Below, one piece after another: positions 15,867 through 24,142 of a stretch of 29,786 nucleotides of DNA. How positions within the stretch are numbered: position 1 is the stretch's first letter; every line of letters starts with the position of its first letter. The translations under genes and the position numbers were made by a program. The notes under the pieces are model-generated. The model had not been told where the DNA came from. It worked only from the letters and a program-made list of their open reading frames with translations, and ran no database searches. The DNA is from Coriobacteriaceae bacterium (GTDB lineage Bacteria > Actinomycetota > Coriobacteriia > Coriobacteriales > UMGS124): the NCBI GenBank assembly GCA_019420325.1, contig JAHZHK010000027.1, positions 1-29,786 on the forward strand, given 5' to 3'.

Positions 15867-16484
15867 TTATGCCGTGTGGCTCACCTCGAGCGGGTTGCGC
15901 AGCGTGCCGCCCTTGGCCGCATCGCGGTGCGGGTTGAACACCACGTTAGGACCGGTGGCATCGGAAAGGTCGCCCAGGACGCAGGTGTCACCGTGAGCGG
16001 CACGCAGCTCGTCGATGGGACCAAACTCGATAGCGCGCACGGGGCATGCCTTGACGCACACAGGGTCGGGCGTGCCGTTCTCGGTCTCGCTCGTGCACAT
16101 GGTGCACTTGTGAGCCTTGCCGTCGGAAGCAAGCTGCACGGGGTGACCGAAGGGGCACACCTTCTCGCAGGTCATGCAGCCGATGCAGACTTCCTTGTCG
16201 TTGTCGACAATGCCAGTCTCGGGGTCCTTCTGCATGGCGCCGGTGGGGCAGTTCTTGACGCATGCGGGATCGTCGCACTGACCGCAGGTCATGGAGACGT
16301 AGTAGGTAAAAGCCGTGGAAGAGAACGCGCCATTGCCGTCCTGAGTCCACTCGCCACCGCCGAACTCATAGACCTTGCGGAACTTCTCGGGGACCTCGAG
16401 GTCGTTGCGATCGAAGCATGCCGTCATGCAGGCCTTGCAGCCAGTGCAGATGTCAGTGTTTACATAGAAGCCGTACTGAGCCAT
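15867..16484 (-). CDS. dmsB: DmsB-like four-cluster ferredoxin subunit
   Basis: 205 residues with four cysteine groups of a DmsB-type subunit: CTGCKACMTAC (near the N-terminus), CGQCDDPACVKNCPTGA, CIGCMTCEKVCPFG, and CTMC with a later CVKACPVRA. These would hold four [4Fe-4S] clusters passing electrons to the molybdenum subunit. The N-terminus FYVNTDICTGC is typical. GGGAGGA precedes the ATG, and the gene begins 12 nt after the catalytic subunit. There is no signal peptide; export would be by piggy-back on the Tat signal of the catalytic subunit. Confidence 0.92.
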   Translation of the reverse strand: MAQYGFYVNTDICTGCKACMTACFDRNDLEVPEKFRKVYEFGGGEWTQDGNGAFSSTAFTYYVSMTCGQCDDPACVKNCPTGAMQKDPETGIVDNDKEVCIGCMTCEKVCPFGHPVQLASDGKAHKCTMCTSETENGTPDPVCVKACPVRAIEFGPIDELRAAHGDTCVLGDLSDATGPNVVFNPHRDAAKGGTLRNPLEVSHTA

Positions 16485-16496
16485 GGTCGTCCTCCC

Positions 16497-19133
16497 TTAG
16501 GCCTTCTCGATCTTGCAGAGATTAGAGTGCACGCCGTTGCCCTTGGAGATGGGCGTGGGGCGCACGCTGGTGAGCACCGAGATGCAGCCGCCCAGGTCGA
16601 GCGTGTCGGGGCTGCCGATGGACTCGGGGTCGCGCGTCTCAGGCTCGTACCAGCCACCCTGCGGAATCGAAACCACGCCGGGCATGATGCGGTTGGTCAC
16701 CTTGGCGGTGAGCTTGGAGCGGCCGCGCTCCGTGGACACGATGACCTCGTCATCCTGAGCGATGCCCAAGTTGGCGGCGTCGAGGTCGTTGATCCAGCAC
16801 TGCTGGGGAGCGACAGAGTTCATCCACGGCACGTTGCCGTACGAAGAGTGCGTACGGGTCTTGCCATGGTGACCGATGAGCTGGAAGGGGTACTCGGCGC
16901 GCAGCGGGTCGGTGTAGCCCTCGAAGTGATCGTAGTGGATGGGCAGAGCAGTGATCTGGTCACGGCCGTCATCGGGAATGTAGCCGGCACCCGTGAGGTC
17001 CCACTGCTTCGAAATGTTGTAGGCCTGCTTGGAGAAGACCTCGTACTTGCCCGAAGGCGTCCACATCTCGTCGTCGGTGGGAATATAGGGCTCATGCTCG
17101 TTGCACTGCTTGTACAGGCCGCCGCGCTTGAACTCCTCGAATGTGTCGGGCAGCATGTCTTCGCCGGCCTCGATACCCTGGTCGTAGCACCACTCGAGCC
17201 AGTCGATCTGCGTGCGACCCTCGGTGAACTCGTCCTTCACGCCGAGCTGCTCAGAGAGCAGCGTGCAAATCTCGTACACGGGCTTGGACTCGAAGAGAGG
17301 CTCGATGGCTGCGGTCTCGCACAGCACGAAGCCGGTCCAGCCGCCGCCGCCCGAGGTGATGTCGTCCTCCTCGAAGGGTGTGGTACCAGGCAGGATGATG
17401 TCGGAGGCAAGCGCGGTGGGCGTGAGGTACGGGTCGACCGTGACCACCATGCGCAGACCCGAATCCTCCTCGTCGGGGAGGTTGTAGATGCGCAGCATGT
17501 CGTTGATGTCGCCATGCTGGCCAACCATGACGTTGGAGCCGTAGTTCCAGATAAACTTAATAGGAGCGTTCAGCTTCAGCGTGCCGGGCTCCTCGGCGTA
17601 CTTGAGGTTGCCGTCAACATAGTGGCGCACGCCCCACGTGGTGTCATCCATCGACTTGTAATCCTCGATGGCCTGATACCAGTCGAAGAAGGAGATACAG
17701 GGCTCGACGGTGTTCTGGTCGCCCAGAGTGGGGATGGAGGTCTTCACCTTGAACGAAGCGCCGCCCGTGCTCTCGCGGGCACCCGTGCCGCCGCCGGAAA
17801 TGCCGACGTTGTGGGTGATGGCAGCAATCATGGCGATGGCGCGAGCAAGGTTGCCACCGTTGCTGTTGCGCTGCGGACCCCAGCCCTGGATGGTAGCCGT
17901 GGGGCCATCGAGGTACATATCGGCCAGAGCGCGAATGGTGTCGGCGGGCACGCCGGTAATCTCAGCAGCCCACTCGGGGGTCTTCTCGCCCGTGCCCTCG
18001 TAGGCACCGGTGCCCATGAGGTAGGCCTCGTAGGACATGTCCTCATCCACCGTGATGGAGCCGGACTTGTCGTAGCCGAAGTAGTCGTCGCTCGTAGGCT
18101 CGCAGGCCTTGACGTCCTCGGCGAAGGTATCGGAGTAGAAGCCAAGGAACTTCTCGCGAATGAAGCCCTCGTCAAGCTTGCCCTCGGTGAAGAGGTAGTG
18201 GATCATGCCTGCGACCAGGGCGTCATCGGTGCCGGGGCGAATGGCAATCCACTGCGTGGCAAGGCCAACGGCCGTGTCGGACAGGTGCGGGTCGACGACG
18301 ACGATGTTGGCGTCGGGGTTCTGAAGCTTTACCTGCGTGAGGAGGAACCACATGCCCGAACCGGACATACGCGTGTTGGCGGGGTTGTTGCCGAACAGCA
18401 CGATGTTCTTGGAGTTGACGAGGTCGGTGACCTCGTTATTGGACCAAGCGTCACCGTTGAACAGCGGCAGCTCCCAGGAAATCTGGCCTGTGGAGTAGTC
18501 GCAGTAATGACGCAGGTAGCCGCCCCAGCAGTTCATGAGACGGGCAAACGCGGTCTTGTCGGGACCCCAGGACTTCGAAACGGCGCCACCGATGACGCCG
18601 GTGCCGTACTGGATGTAGAAGGCGTCGTTGCCGTACTGCTCCTTGATCTCCTTCATGGAGTCGGCAATCGTCTTGATGGCCTCTTCCCAGGAAATCTCCT
18701 CGTAGATGCCCTCGCCGCGCTTCGTGCCCTCAACGCGCTTGAGCGGGCGCTGCACGCGGGTCTCGTTGTAGATGCGCTGGCGCGAGGTACGACCGCGCAC
18801 GCAGGAACGCAGCTGGGCAATCTTGCCAGGACCGAACTCGTCGGAGCCTTCGCAGTCAGTGCTGATGCGAACGACCGTGCCGTCCTTGACGTAGGCCTTC
18901 AGCGGGCAACGGCTGCCGCAGTTCACGTGGCAGGCACCCCAGGTCACAGTGTCAAAATCAAGCTTCGAGGTCTCATCGGCGGCGCTGCACGCCATGACTG
19001 CGCCCTCTACCGCCTCTTCCTGCGCCTGGGCAACAGGGGCAGACGACAAAGCGACGCCCGCTCCCACGAGGCCCGACATGGCGAGGAACGACCTGCGGCT
19101 GATGCCGACGTTCGGCGACATGCTCTTCTGCAT
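16497..19133 (-). CDS. dmsA: DmsA-like Tat-exported molybdopterin oxidoreductase
   Basis: 878 residues from the ATG at 19133, which has GGAAGGA 6 nt upstream and starts a Tat signal (SRRSFLAMSG, ending AQAQEE). A long upstream open extension to 19433 is not protein-like. The [4Fe-4S] motif is C-x3-C-x3-C (CHVNCGSRC) with a fourth Cys in RSCVRG. HYCDYSTGQI matches the DmsA segment whose Ser ligates molybdenum, and LFGNNPANTRMSG is a conserved cofactor-binding block. This places it with DMSO/TMAO/sulfoxide-type reductases, not Cys-ligand or selenocysteine enzymes. The physiological oxidant is unknown. It is first in an operon with ferredoxin, chaperone, sensor kinase, response regulator and LuxR; no DmsC anchor follows. 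Confidence 0.92.
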   Translation of the reverse strand: MQKSMSPNVGISRRSFLAMSGLVGAGVALSSAPVAQAQEEAVEGAVMACSAADETSKLDFDTVTWGACHVNCGSRCPLKAYVKDGTVVRISTDCEGSDEFGPGKIAQLRSCVRGRTSRQRIYNETRVQRPLKRVEGTKRGEGIYEEISWEEAIKTIADSMKEIKEQYGNDAFYIQYGTGVIGGAVSKSWGPDKTAFARLMNCWGGYLRHYCDYSTGQISWELPLFNGDAWSNNEVTDLVNSKNIVLFGNNPANTRMSGSGMWFLLTQVKLQNPDANIVVVDPHLSDTAVGLATQWIAIRPGTDDALVAGMIHYLFTEGKLDEGFIREKFLGFYSDTFAEDVKACEPTSDDYFGYDKSGSITVDEDMSYEAYLMGTGAYEGTGEKTPEWAAEITGVPADTIRALADMYLDGPTATIQGWGPQRNSNGGNLARAIAMIAAITHNVGISGGGTGARESTGGASFKVKTSIPTLGDQNTVEPCISFFDWYQAIEDYKSMDDTTWGVRHYVDGNLKYAEEPGTLKLNAPIKFIWNYGSNVMVGQHGDINDMLRIYNLPDEEDSGLRMVVTVDPYLTPTALASDIILPGTTPFEEDDITSGGGGWTGFVLCETAAIEPLFESKPVYEICTLLSEQLGVKDEFTEGRTQIDWLEWCYDQGIEAGEDMLPDTFEEFKRGGLYKQCNEHEPYIPTDDEMWTPSGKYEVFSKQAYNISKQWDLTGAGYIPDDGRDQITALPIHYDHFEGYTDPLRAEYPFQLIGHHGKTRTHSSYGNVPWMNSVAPQQCWINDLDAANLGIAQDDEVIVSTERGRSKLTAKVTNRIMPGVVSIPQGGWYEPETRDPESIGSPDTLDLGGCISVLTSVRPTPISKGNGVHSNLCKIEKA

Positions 19134-19417
19134 AGCTATCCTTCCCTCTCGTCTCCAGTGTGCGCAACGCGCCCGCAGCGCGGAGATACGAACACGGGCA
19201 AAATATGCGTGTCCCTCAGGCATTCCCCCGCCCTTCGACCGCATCCCCGCGCTTCTCTGCAATGGCGTACGCGACGCACCCCCCATGCGACCTACTCGGC
19301 CGCATCTTGCCAACGAGTCTAAAGCGCCTCGAGAAGAATAACCATGATTTGGTATGCACATTTGATTGGGCATTTCTGCACTTATTCTTACCTTGCTGGT
19401 AGATACATAAATACAAA
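19134..19417 (-). promoter_or_regulatory. Upstream region of the dms operon
   Basis: 284 bp with no gene. The part at 19325-19400 is distinctly AT-rich for this genome and is the likely promoter. It contains an inverted repeat, AAGAATAA (19334-19341) and TTATTCTT (19382-19389), separated by 40 bp, which could be a site for the response regulator or a LuxR protein. I could not fix the -10 and -35 elements. Confidence 0.45.
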
Positions 19418-19448
19418 GCCCCCGCCTCAACAACGCTGAGACGGGGGC
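19418..19448 (-). terminator. Terminator after the small HTH gene
   Basis: GCCCCCGCCTCA pairs with TGAGACGGGGGC (one mismatch, 7-nt loop). On the minus strand the tail is TTTGTATTTATG. It ends the lipocalin-like/HTH pair and insulates the dms promoter. Confidence 0.85.
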
Positions 19449-19504
19449 AGGTGTTGCATTTGTAGCGGAATCCTTTTTGGGGACCCGCCCATCGCATATA
19501 TGGC

Positions 19505-19903
19505 CTAGTGACCCGGGTAGAAGAACTCGACCCTATAGCCGAGCTCAATGAGACGCTCGGCCGCGGCGCGGGCCGCGTTGTCGGCACTCACCCAGTCGCC
19601 TTCGCCCGTGAAATCGTTAAACGAGCGGTAGTAGGCAATGCGAACCGGCTCGCTCTCGGGATTTGAGACCTTGCCCGCAAGCGTCACGACGTCGCGCACA
19701 GCGGCAAAGTGATCGTCGACAAGACCTTGAAGCGCGCGCCACGCAACCTCGGGGATAGGGGCCTTACCCGAATCCCAACGACGCACCTCCGAGCGGTCGG
19801 CACCTACAATGTCGGCAAACTCGTCCTGCTTGAACCCGACCATATCGCGCAGTGCTCGGAAATTTGCGGGCGTGTGCTCAAAGCTGTCGAAAGCGTATTC
19901 CAT
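19505..19903 (-). CDS. Small helix-turn-helix protein (XRE-like)
   Basis: 132 residues. The N-terminal half fits a Cro/C1-type HTH: FRALRDMVGFKQDEFADIVG, then DRSEVRRWDSGKAPIPEVAW (about residues 15-57), the WxSG-x3-P turn being characteristic. The C-terminal half (VRIAYYRSFNDF, RAAAERLIELGYRVEFFY) is a small mixed fold of unknown role. It starts 13 nt after the upstream Tat-exported protein and is probably co-transcribed with it. Target genes are unknown; autoregulation of the pair is an inference. Confidence 0.75.
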   Translation of the reverse strand: MEYAFDSFEHTPANFRALRDMVGFKQDEFADIVGADRSEVRRWDSGKAPIPEVAWRALQGLVDDHFAAVRDVVTLAGKVSNPESEPVRIAYYRSFNDFTGEGDWVSADNAARAAAERLIELGYRVEFFYPGH

Positions 19904-19916
19904 CCCAGTGAGTCTC

Positions 19917-20840
19917 CTACTTCGTAGTCTTGGCGAGGGGAACGAGGACCATCTTCATGCCCTCAACCTCGATGTGCAATGCACCTTCGATAATCTTGAC
20001 ATCAATTGCCTCAGAATCGGCGTCAAAGGTGTACGTATCCTCAGACTTCTCAGTCCAGGTGCCTTCGACGACGCTGGGGTCGGACTCGGGGTCATCAATC
20101 TCGGTCAGAGCGAAGGTGCCATCCTCGGCCACGTCGATCGTGACAGAAATGCCCAGCGAGGAAAGAAGTGCCGACCACTTGGCGTCGTCGAGCTCGTTTT
20201 CACCCATGCCCTCCATGGCAACGAGCGTCCAAGAGCCAACAATGCCCTCGTGCTTGGCGTCATACTGGTCGGGATAGGTCGCGAAGGCCCATGCGCCAGA
20301 CAGGACGTCCTTGGCGCGAGCGAAAATGGAAGTGATCTCCATGCCCTCGGCGTTCTCAACATTGACCAGGCTCAGGCCGTCAATCGTGAAGTTGCTGGCC
20401 TCGCCGTCCTCGGTCGTGACGACGAGCTCAGTGTCGGAGACCTGCTCCCACGTGACCTTAGCCTCGGTGTTCTGGAGCTGGTCGTCGACCTCGCCCTCGG
20501 CCTGCTCAACAGACTCGCCTGCGACGCCCTCGGCGGCGGCCTCAGCCTCTGCATCAGAGCCGTCAATCATGGCAACCTTAAAGGTGCCCGTGCCATCAGC
20601 CTTGAGCTCGTAGGTCGTGGTGGCAAGGATGGTGAGGAGCGCGAGAACTTCGAGGGTTTCCTCGTCATCGCAGTCGACGGCGATCATAACCCACGTGCCC
20701 TCTACATCGGCGCCCTTGGGCTCTGCGGCGGTCTTCTCGTCCTTCTTCTCCTCTGCCAAGGCGAGCGCGGGAAGTGCTGCAAGACTCGCTGCGGCGGCGA
20801 GAACGAAGTTACGGCGGGTAAGGGAAGCGGTGACACTCAT
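19917..20840 (-). CDS. Tat-exported two-domain lipocalin-like protein
   Basis: 307 residues from the ATG at 20840 (GGAG just upstream); the longer frame to 20921 adds nothing protein-like. The signal peptide has a twin-arginine motif (TRRNFVLAAAASLAALPALA, then LAEE). Two beta-rich halves follow, each opening with a G-(T/S)-W motif (GTWVMIAVD; GSWTLVAMEGM) and carrying a DGT turn (ADGTGTFKV; EDGTFALTE), with a final GTWTEKSEDTYTF. The pattern is that of lipocalin-like domains of secreted proteins in gut Actinobacteria and Clostridia. A Glu/Ala-rich linker separates the halves. The ligand is unknown, and Tat export hints that it folds before secretion. Confidence 0.75.
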   Translation of the reverse strand: MSVTASLTRRNFVLAAAASLAALPALALAEEKKDEKTAAEPKGADVEGTWVMIAVDCDDEETLEVLALLTILATTTYELKADGTGTFKVAMIDGSDAEAEAAAEGVAGESVEQAEGEVDDQLQNTEAKVTWEQVSDTELVVTTEDGEASNFTIDGLSLVNVENAEGMEITSIFARAKDVLSGAWAFATYPDQYDAKHEGIVGSWTLVAMEGMGENELDDAKWSALLSSLGISVTIDVAEDGTFALTEIDDPESDPSVVEGTWTEKSEDTYTFDADSEAIDVKIIEGALHIEVEGMKMVLVPLAKTTK

Positions 20841-20903
20841 AATGGTCTCCAATCCGTACGGCGCATCAAAAAACACCCCAAAACCGCTGAATGCGGCGAG
20901 TAA

Positions 20904-20909
20904 AGTATA
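20904..20909 (-). promoter_or_regulatory. -10 element for the lipocalin-like operon
   Basis: TATACT on the minus strand, preceded by TG without the usual spacer base, 63 nt upstream of the start codon. No clear -35. Confidence 0.4.
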
Positions 20910-21057
20910 CACGATGTCCATGTGGCTTGGCCCCTATGCCCACGTCATATCGACCAAATGGCGAGGGAAAAGGTGGCTCCCGTGTGAAGCTGTTTTAAAT
21001 GTAAGGCAAGCGGGCATATAGCGCCCAGTATCGTTCTCTCAAGCAAAGGAGTTCCCC

Positions 21058-21384
21058 ATGGCCGAGATTACCCTGACTGCAGCCAACTTCAAACAGGAAG
21101 TCCTCGATTCCGACGCGCCCGTGCTCATCGACTTCTGGGCCACCTGGTGCGGCCCGTGCCGCATCATCGCCCCCATCGTTGCCCAAATTGCCGACGAGTA
21201 CGCCGGCAAGCTCAAGGTGTGCAAGTGCGACACCGACGCCGAGCCCCTGCTCGCCGGCCAGTTCGGCATCCAGTCCATCCCGACGCTTGTCATCATGAAG
21301 GGTGGCCAGCCCGTTGCCCGCACCATGGGCGCCATGCCGAAAGCCCAGCTTGAAAGGTTCATCGAGGACGCAGGCGTGCTGTAA
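21058..21384 (+). CDS. trxA: Thioredoxin
   Basis: 108 residues, the usual thioredoxin length. The active site is WCGPC in DFWATWCGPCRIIAPI, with the cis-proline loop QSIPTLVIMKGG and the C-terminal GAMPKAQLERFIE helix. It is a cytoplasmic disulfide reductase serving ribonucleotide reductase, peroxiredoxins and methionine sulfoxide reductases. AAAGGA lies 8 nt before the ATG. It appears monocistronic: divergent from the lipocalin-like gene and followed by a strong terminator. No thioredoxin reductase gene is nearby. Confidence 0.96.
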   Translation: MAEITLTAANFKQEVLDSDAPVLIDFWATWCGPCRIIAPIVAQIADEYAGKLKVCKCDTDAEPLLAGQFGIQSIPTLVIMKGGQPVARTMGAMPKAQLERFIEDAGVL

Positions 21385-21412
21385 GGACACGTTGCTGCTT
21401 GTAAAAAGCACG

Positions 21413-21455
21413 AAGGCCGGCAACCCGTCGTTGAGGATGGGTTGCCGGCCTTTTT
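21413..21455. terminator. Strong intrinsic terminator after trxA
   Basis: AAGGCCGGCAACCC (21413-21426) pairs perfectly with GGGTTGCCGGCCTT (21439-21452), followed by TTTTTC on the plus strand. The A run on the other side allows it to serve the convergent cation-efflux gene too. Confidence 0.95.
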
Positions 21456-21510
21456 CATGCTAGAAAACTTGAGGCTGAGACACGCTCCTGCTTGTCTCAG
21501 GCTCGTACGG

Positions 21511-22569
21511 TTACTCTTCGGGCATTGCGCGCTGGATTTGGCGCTGGCGCTCCACGCTGGAGAGGTTCTCGGACTCGATATAGATACGCGCCGCCTGGGG
21601 GAATCGCGCCTTAAGCGCACGTTCCACACGGTCGATGGCAGCCATAACCTCGTCGCCCGCGGCATCCTTGCGGAAGGTCGCATCCACTGCCATGAGCATG
21701 TTGGAAGGGCCAAAGTACATAGTGAGCACGCCGCCGGCCTTTTCGATGACAGGGTCGGACTCGATGATGGCGCGCGCGTCGATAAGCTCGGCGCGGCTCA
21801 TGCCCTCACCCACAAGCAGGCCCTTCGACTCGCGCAGCATCACGACGGAGACACACATGAGCAGAAGGCCGATGATGATGGAGGCTATGCCGTCAAACAC
21901 GGAGTTGCCGGTAATCTGCGTGAGGATAAGACCGATGAGTGCAAAGCAAAGACCCAGCTCAGCAGCGGAGTCCTCAAGCAAAACGGTATAGTTGCTGGGG
22001 TCCTTGCACTCCTTGATGTACTCGAAGACGCCCTTGGTGCCACGAGCGGCGTTCACCGCCTTGATTGCCACGCGCAGCGAGGCACCCTCGATAAGCATGG
22101 CCGCGATAAGCACGATGTAGCTCATGAGCAGGTCGCCGTGCTCAACCGGACCAGCAAGAGAAGCCTGCACCGCATGGATGCCCTGCATGAGCGAGACGCC
22201 GCCGCCCAACGCGAACACCGACACAGCAACGACGAGCGTCCAGAAGTACAGCTCTTTACCAAAGCCGAACGGGTGCTCAATAGTCGCAGGCTTCTTCGCC
22301 TGACGCATACCATACAGCACAAGAAAGCCATTGCCCGAGTCGACGATAGAGTGGATGCCCTCCGACACCATGGCCGCCGAGCCAGAAATGGCTGCGGCAA
22401 TGAACTTGACGATGCCCACCGCGATGTTCGAGGCAATGGCCGCAAGCACCGATGCCTTGCTCGAATGCTTCTCGGGCGGCCTGGTCGCCTGAGTGGCAGG
22501 CGCGTCGGGGACGGGTGCAGCGCTGTCGGCGGCAGGAACGGGTTGCACGGGGTCGGGCATGTGGAACAT
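21511..22569 (-). CDS. Cation diffusion facilitator (CDF) family transporter
   Basis: 352 residues from the ATG at 22569, which follows TTGGAG; a TTG 20 codons earlier and an ATG three codons later are alternatives. A Pro/Ala-rich cytoplasmic head (about 35 residues) is followed by six membrane segments. The TM2 metal site SEGIHSIVDSGNGF (H-x3-D) and the ZnT-type loop HPFGFGKELYFW are clear; the TM5 site reads EDSAAELG, acidic where many zinc transporters have His. A C-terminal cytoplasmic domain (VLTMYFGPSNMLMAVDATF) matches the CDF dimerisation fold. It should export a divalent metal (Zn, Mn, Fe or Co) in exchange for protons; the ion cannot be named from sequence. Confidence 0.88.
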   Translation of the reverse strand: MFHMPDPVQPVPAADSAAPVPDAPATQATRPPEKHSSKASVLAAIASNIAVGIVKFIAAAISGSAAMVSEGIHSIVDSGNGFLVLYGMRQAKKPATIEHPFGFGKELYFWTLVVAVSVFALGGGVSLMQGIHAVQASLAGPVEHGDLLMSYIVLIAAMLIEGASLRVAIKAVNAARGTKGVFEYIKECKDPSNYTVLLEDSAAELGLCFALIGLILTQITGNSVFDGIASIIIGLLLMCVSVVMLRESKGLLVGEGMSRAELIDARAIIESDPVIEKAGGVLTMYFGPSNMLMAVDATFRKDAAGDEVMAAIDRVERALKARFPQAARIYIESENLSSVERQRQIQRAMPEE

Positions 22570-22694
22570 CAACTCCAAAACGTCGGGGGTGGAGCATGCG
22601 GCTTGCATGCTTGCCTTAAGGATACCCAACCTGGGCCCGCCCTTTCCACGCCCACGTTTTACCCAGAGCTTCGACAGCGACCCCGAAACGCGAA

Positions 22695-22736
22695 AGCCCG
22701 GCCGGAGAAGCGGCTTGCTCGCTCCCCGACCGGGCT
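22695..22736 (-). terminator. Terminator after the two-flavoprotein operon
   Basis: AGCCCGGCCGG (22695-22705) pairs with CCGACCGGGCT (22726-22736) with one mismatch. The minus-strand tail is TTTCGCGTTTC. It separates the flavoprotein operon from the CDF gene. Confidence 0.75.
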
Positions 22737-22853
22737 CAAACGCGCGGTTTTATGGGTGACTCCCGCCACCGCGCAAGTGCAAAGCTCCCGGTCCCACCGC
22801 GTGACCTTGCGCTCATTGGCCCCAAGCTTCGCCCCGCCGTCCTTCTCAGGTGC

Positions 22854-24095
22854 TTACTCCCAGTTCTCCAGCGCGGCCGCCTGCTGGCCGGCCATGCGGC
22901 CGAAGACGATACCCGTGGCGATATAGAACCCGCACGAGGGGTAGCTCTCGCCCGCATAGCCGCCGGCGACGCGCCCGCCGGCGTAGAGGCGGCCGACCGG
23001 CTGGCCGTCCCAGCCGAGCACCTCGGCCTTGGTGGAGATGCGAAGGCCGCCGTTGTTGCCCAGCACCGGGTAGGCAACCGCCGCGCCCACCGCGAGGCCC
23101 GCCTTCATCGCCGCACCGTCGGCCTGGCCCTCGATGTAGCCGCCCGTCTGGCTCTGCTCCTTCGTCGGGGCCGTGTAGGGCTGCCCCGTGAACTGCGGTG
23201 CGATGTCGGCGCCGTTGGAGAAGCCGCCGGTGGCGAGAACGACACCCTTGTTCGCGCGGATCTTCTTCTCCTGGCCGCCGTCGAGCACGGTCACGCCGAG
23301 AATCTCCTTGGTGTCGCGATCCTGAATGAGGCCCGTGAGCTCGACCTGCGTGTGGACCTCAATGCCCAGCTCGTCGAGCATATCGGAGAAGGGCTTCCAA
23401 AGCCCCGTGCCTCCCTGAGCCTCGCCCCACTTGTCGTCGCCCTCGCCGTAGAAGGCGTAGAGGCGATCGCCGGGGTCGACGTCGTCGAGGTTCGGCTTGA
23501 ACCAGTGACAGCGCGGGCGGTAGTCGTCGGACAGGCCCAGGTCGTCGTAATAGACGGGGGTGCCGCCGATGTTGAGGCCGGGCCCGATCCACATCTTGGA
23601 GCCCTCGTCCTCGCTGGCGAACTCCCACTCCTCGAGCGGCTCGCCGCCCAGGCCGCCCTCGTCCCTGGGGGCGATGATCCACTCGAAGGTGGGCGCGGCG
23701 TTGTCGCAGAACGTCTCAATGAGCTCGGGGTCGCCGTAGTCGCCGGCCAGGGCCGTGAGGTACTCGCACATCATCGAGGGGTCGTCGTCGATGCCGAGCT
23801 TGGCCTGCACGCTCGTGCCCGCGGCCATGAAGCCGCCACCACAGCGGCGCATGCAGCCACCGGCCCAGTCGCGCTTCTCGAACAGGTACACGCTGCAGCC
23901 GGCCTGGGCGGCCTCGATCGCGGCGGGGGCGCCAGCGGTGCCGCAGCCGCACACGACGACGTCGGCCTCATCGTCCCAGTCGATGTCGGCCACGGCCGTG
24001 TCGGCCAGGGCGGGCGCGGCAGCGGCAGCGAGGGCCGCACCGCCAACGCCGGCGATACGCAGGAAGTTCGCACGATTCATCTTCGCGTCAAGCAT
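22854..24095 (-). CDS. Exported FAD-dependent reductase, short form
   Basis: 413 residues, short for the family. The start has AAGGAGA 6 nt upstream. The signal peptide (MNRANFLRIAGVGGAALAAA, then AAPALAD) has the Tat layout, but the second arginine is Ala (N-R-A-N-F-L). The FAD motif is VVVCGCGTAGAPAAIEAAQA (about residue 46), and the C-terminal FAD block runs LYAGGRVAGGYAGE to FGRMAGQQAA. The Arg of ANRLGGN and the His of HTMGG in fumarate reductases are absent (SYPSCGFY, GNNGGL). It is second in an operon, 47 nt after the FMN/FAD protein. It is likely a reductase of an unknown organic acceptor, possibly fed electrons by its FMN-bearing neighbour. Confidence 0.87.
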   Translation of the reverse strand: MLDAKMNRANFLRIAGVGGAALAAAAAPALADTAVADIDWDDEADVVVCGCGTAGAPAAIEAAQAGCSVYLFEKRDWAGGCMRRCGGGFMAAGTSVQAKLGIDDDPSMMCEYLTALAGDYGDPELIETFCDNAAPTFEWIIAPRDEGGLGGEPLEEWEFASEDEGSKMWIGPGLNIGGTPVYYDDLGLSDDYRPRCHWFKPNLDDVDPGDRLYAFYGEGDDKWGEAQGGTGLWKPFSDMLDELGIEVHTQVELTGLIQDRDTKEILGVTVLDGGQEKKIRANKGVVLATGGFSNGADIAPQFTGQPYTAPTKEQSQTGGYIEGQADGAAMKAGLAVGAAVAYPVLGNNGGLRISTKAEVLGWDGQPVGRLYAGGRVAGGYAGESYPSCGFYIATGIVFGRMAGQQAAALENWE

Positions 24096-24142
24096 GGTTG
24101 TCTCCTTATAGAGAGGGGTTGGCAGGGGTTACTCGAAGCGCC

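Noticed and set aside
15708..19322. 1204-codon open frame on the plus strand opposite dmsA and dmsB
   Set aside because: It is the antisense shadow of two clearly recognised genes in GC-rich DNA. Its translation has no domain signature and a composition forced by the opposite codons.
19134..19433. 100-codon N-terminal extension of the molybdoenzyme
   Set aside because: It would bury the Tat signal inside the protein and covers the AT-rich promoter region; the ATG at 19133 has a good ribosome site.
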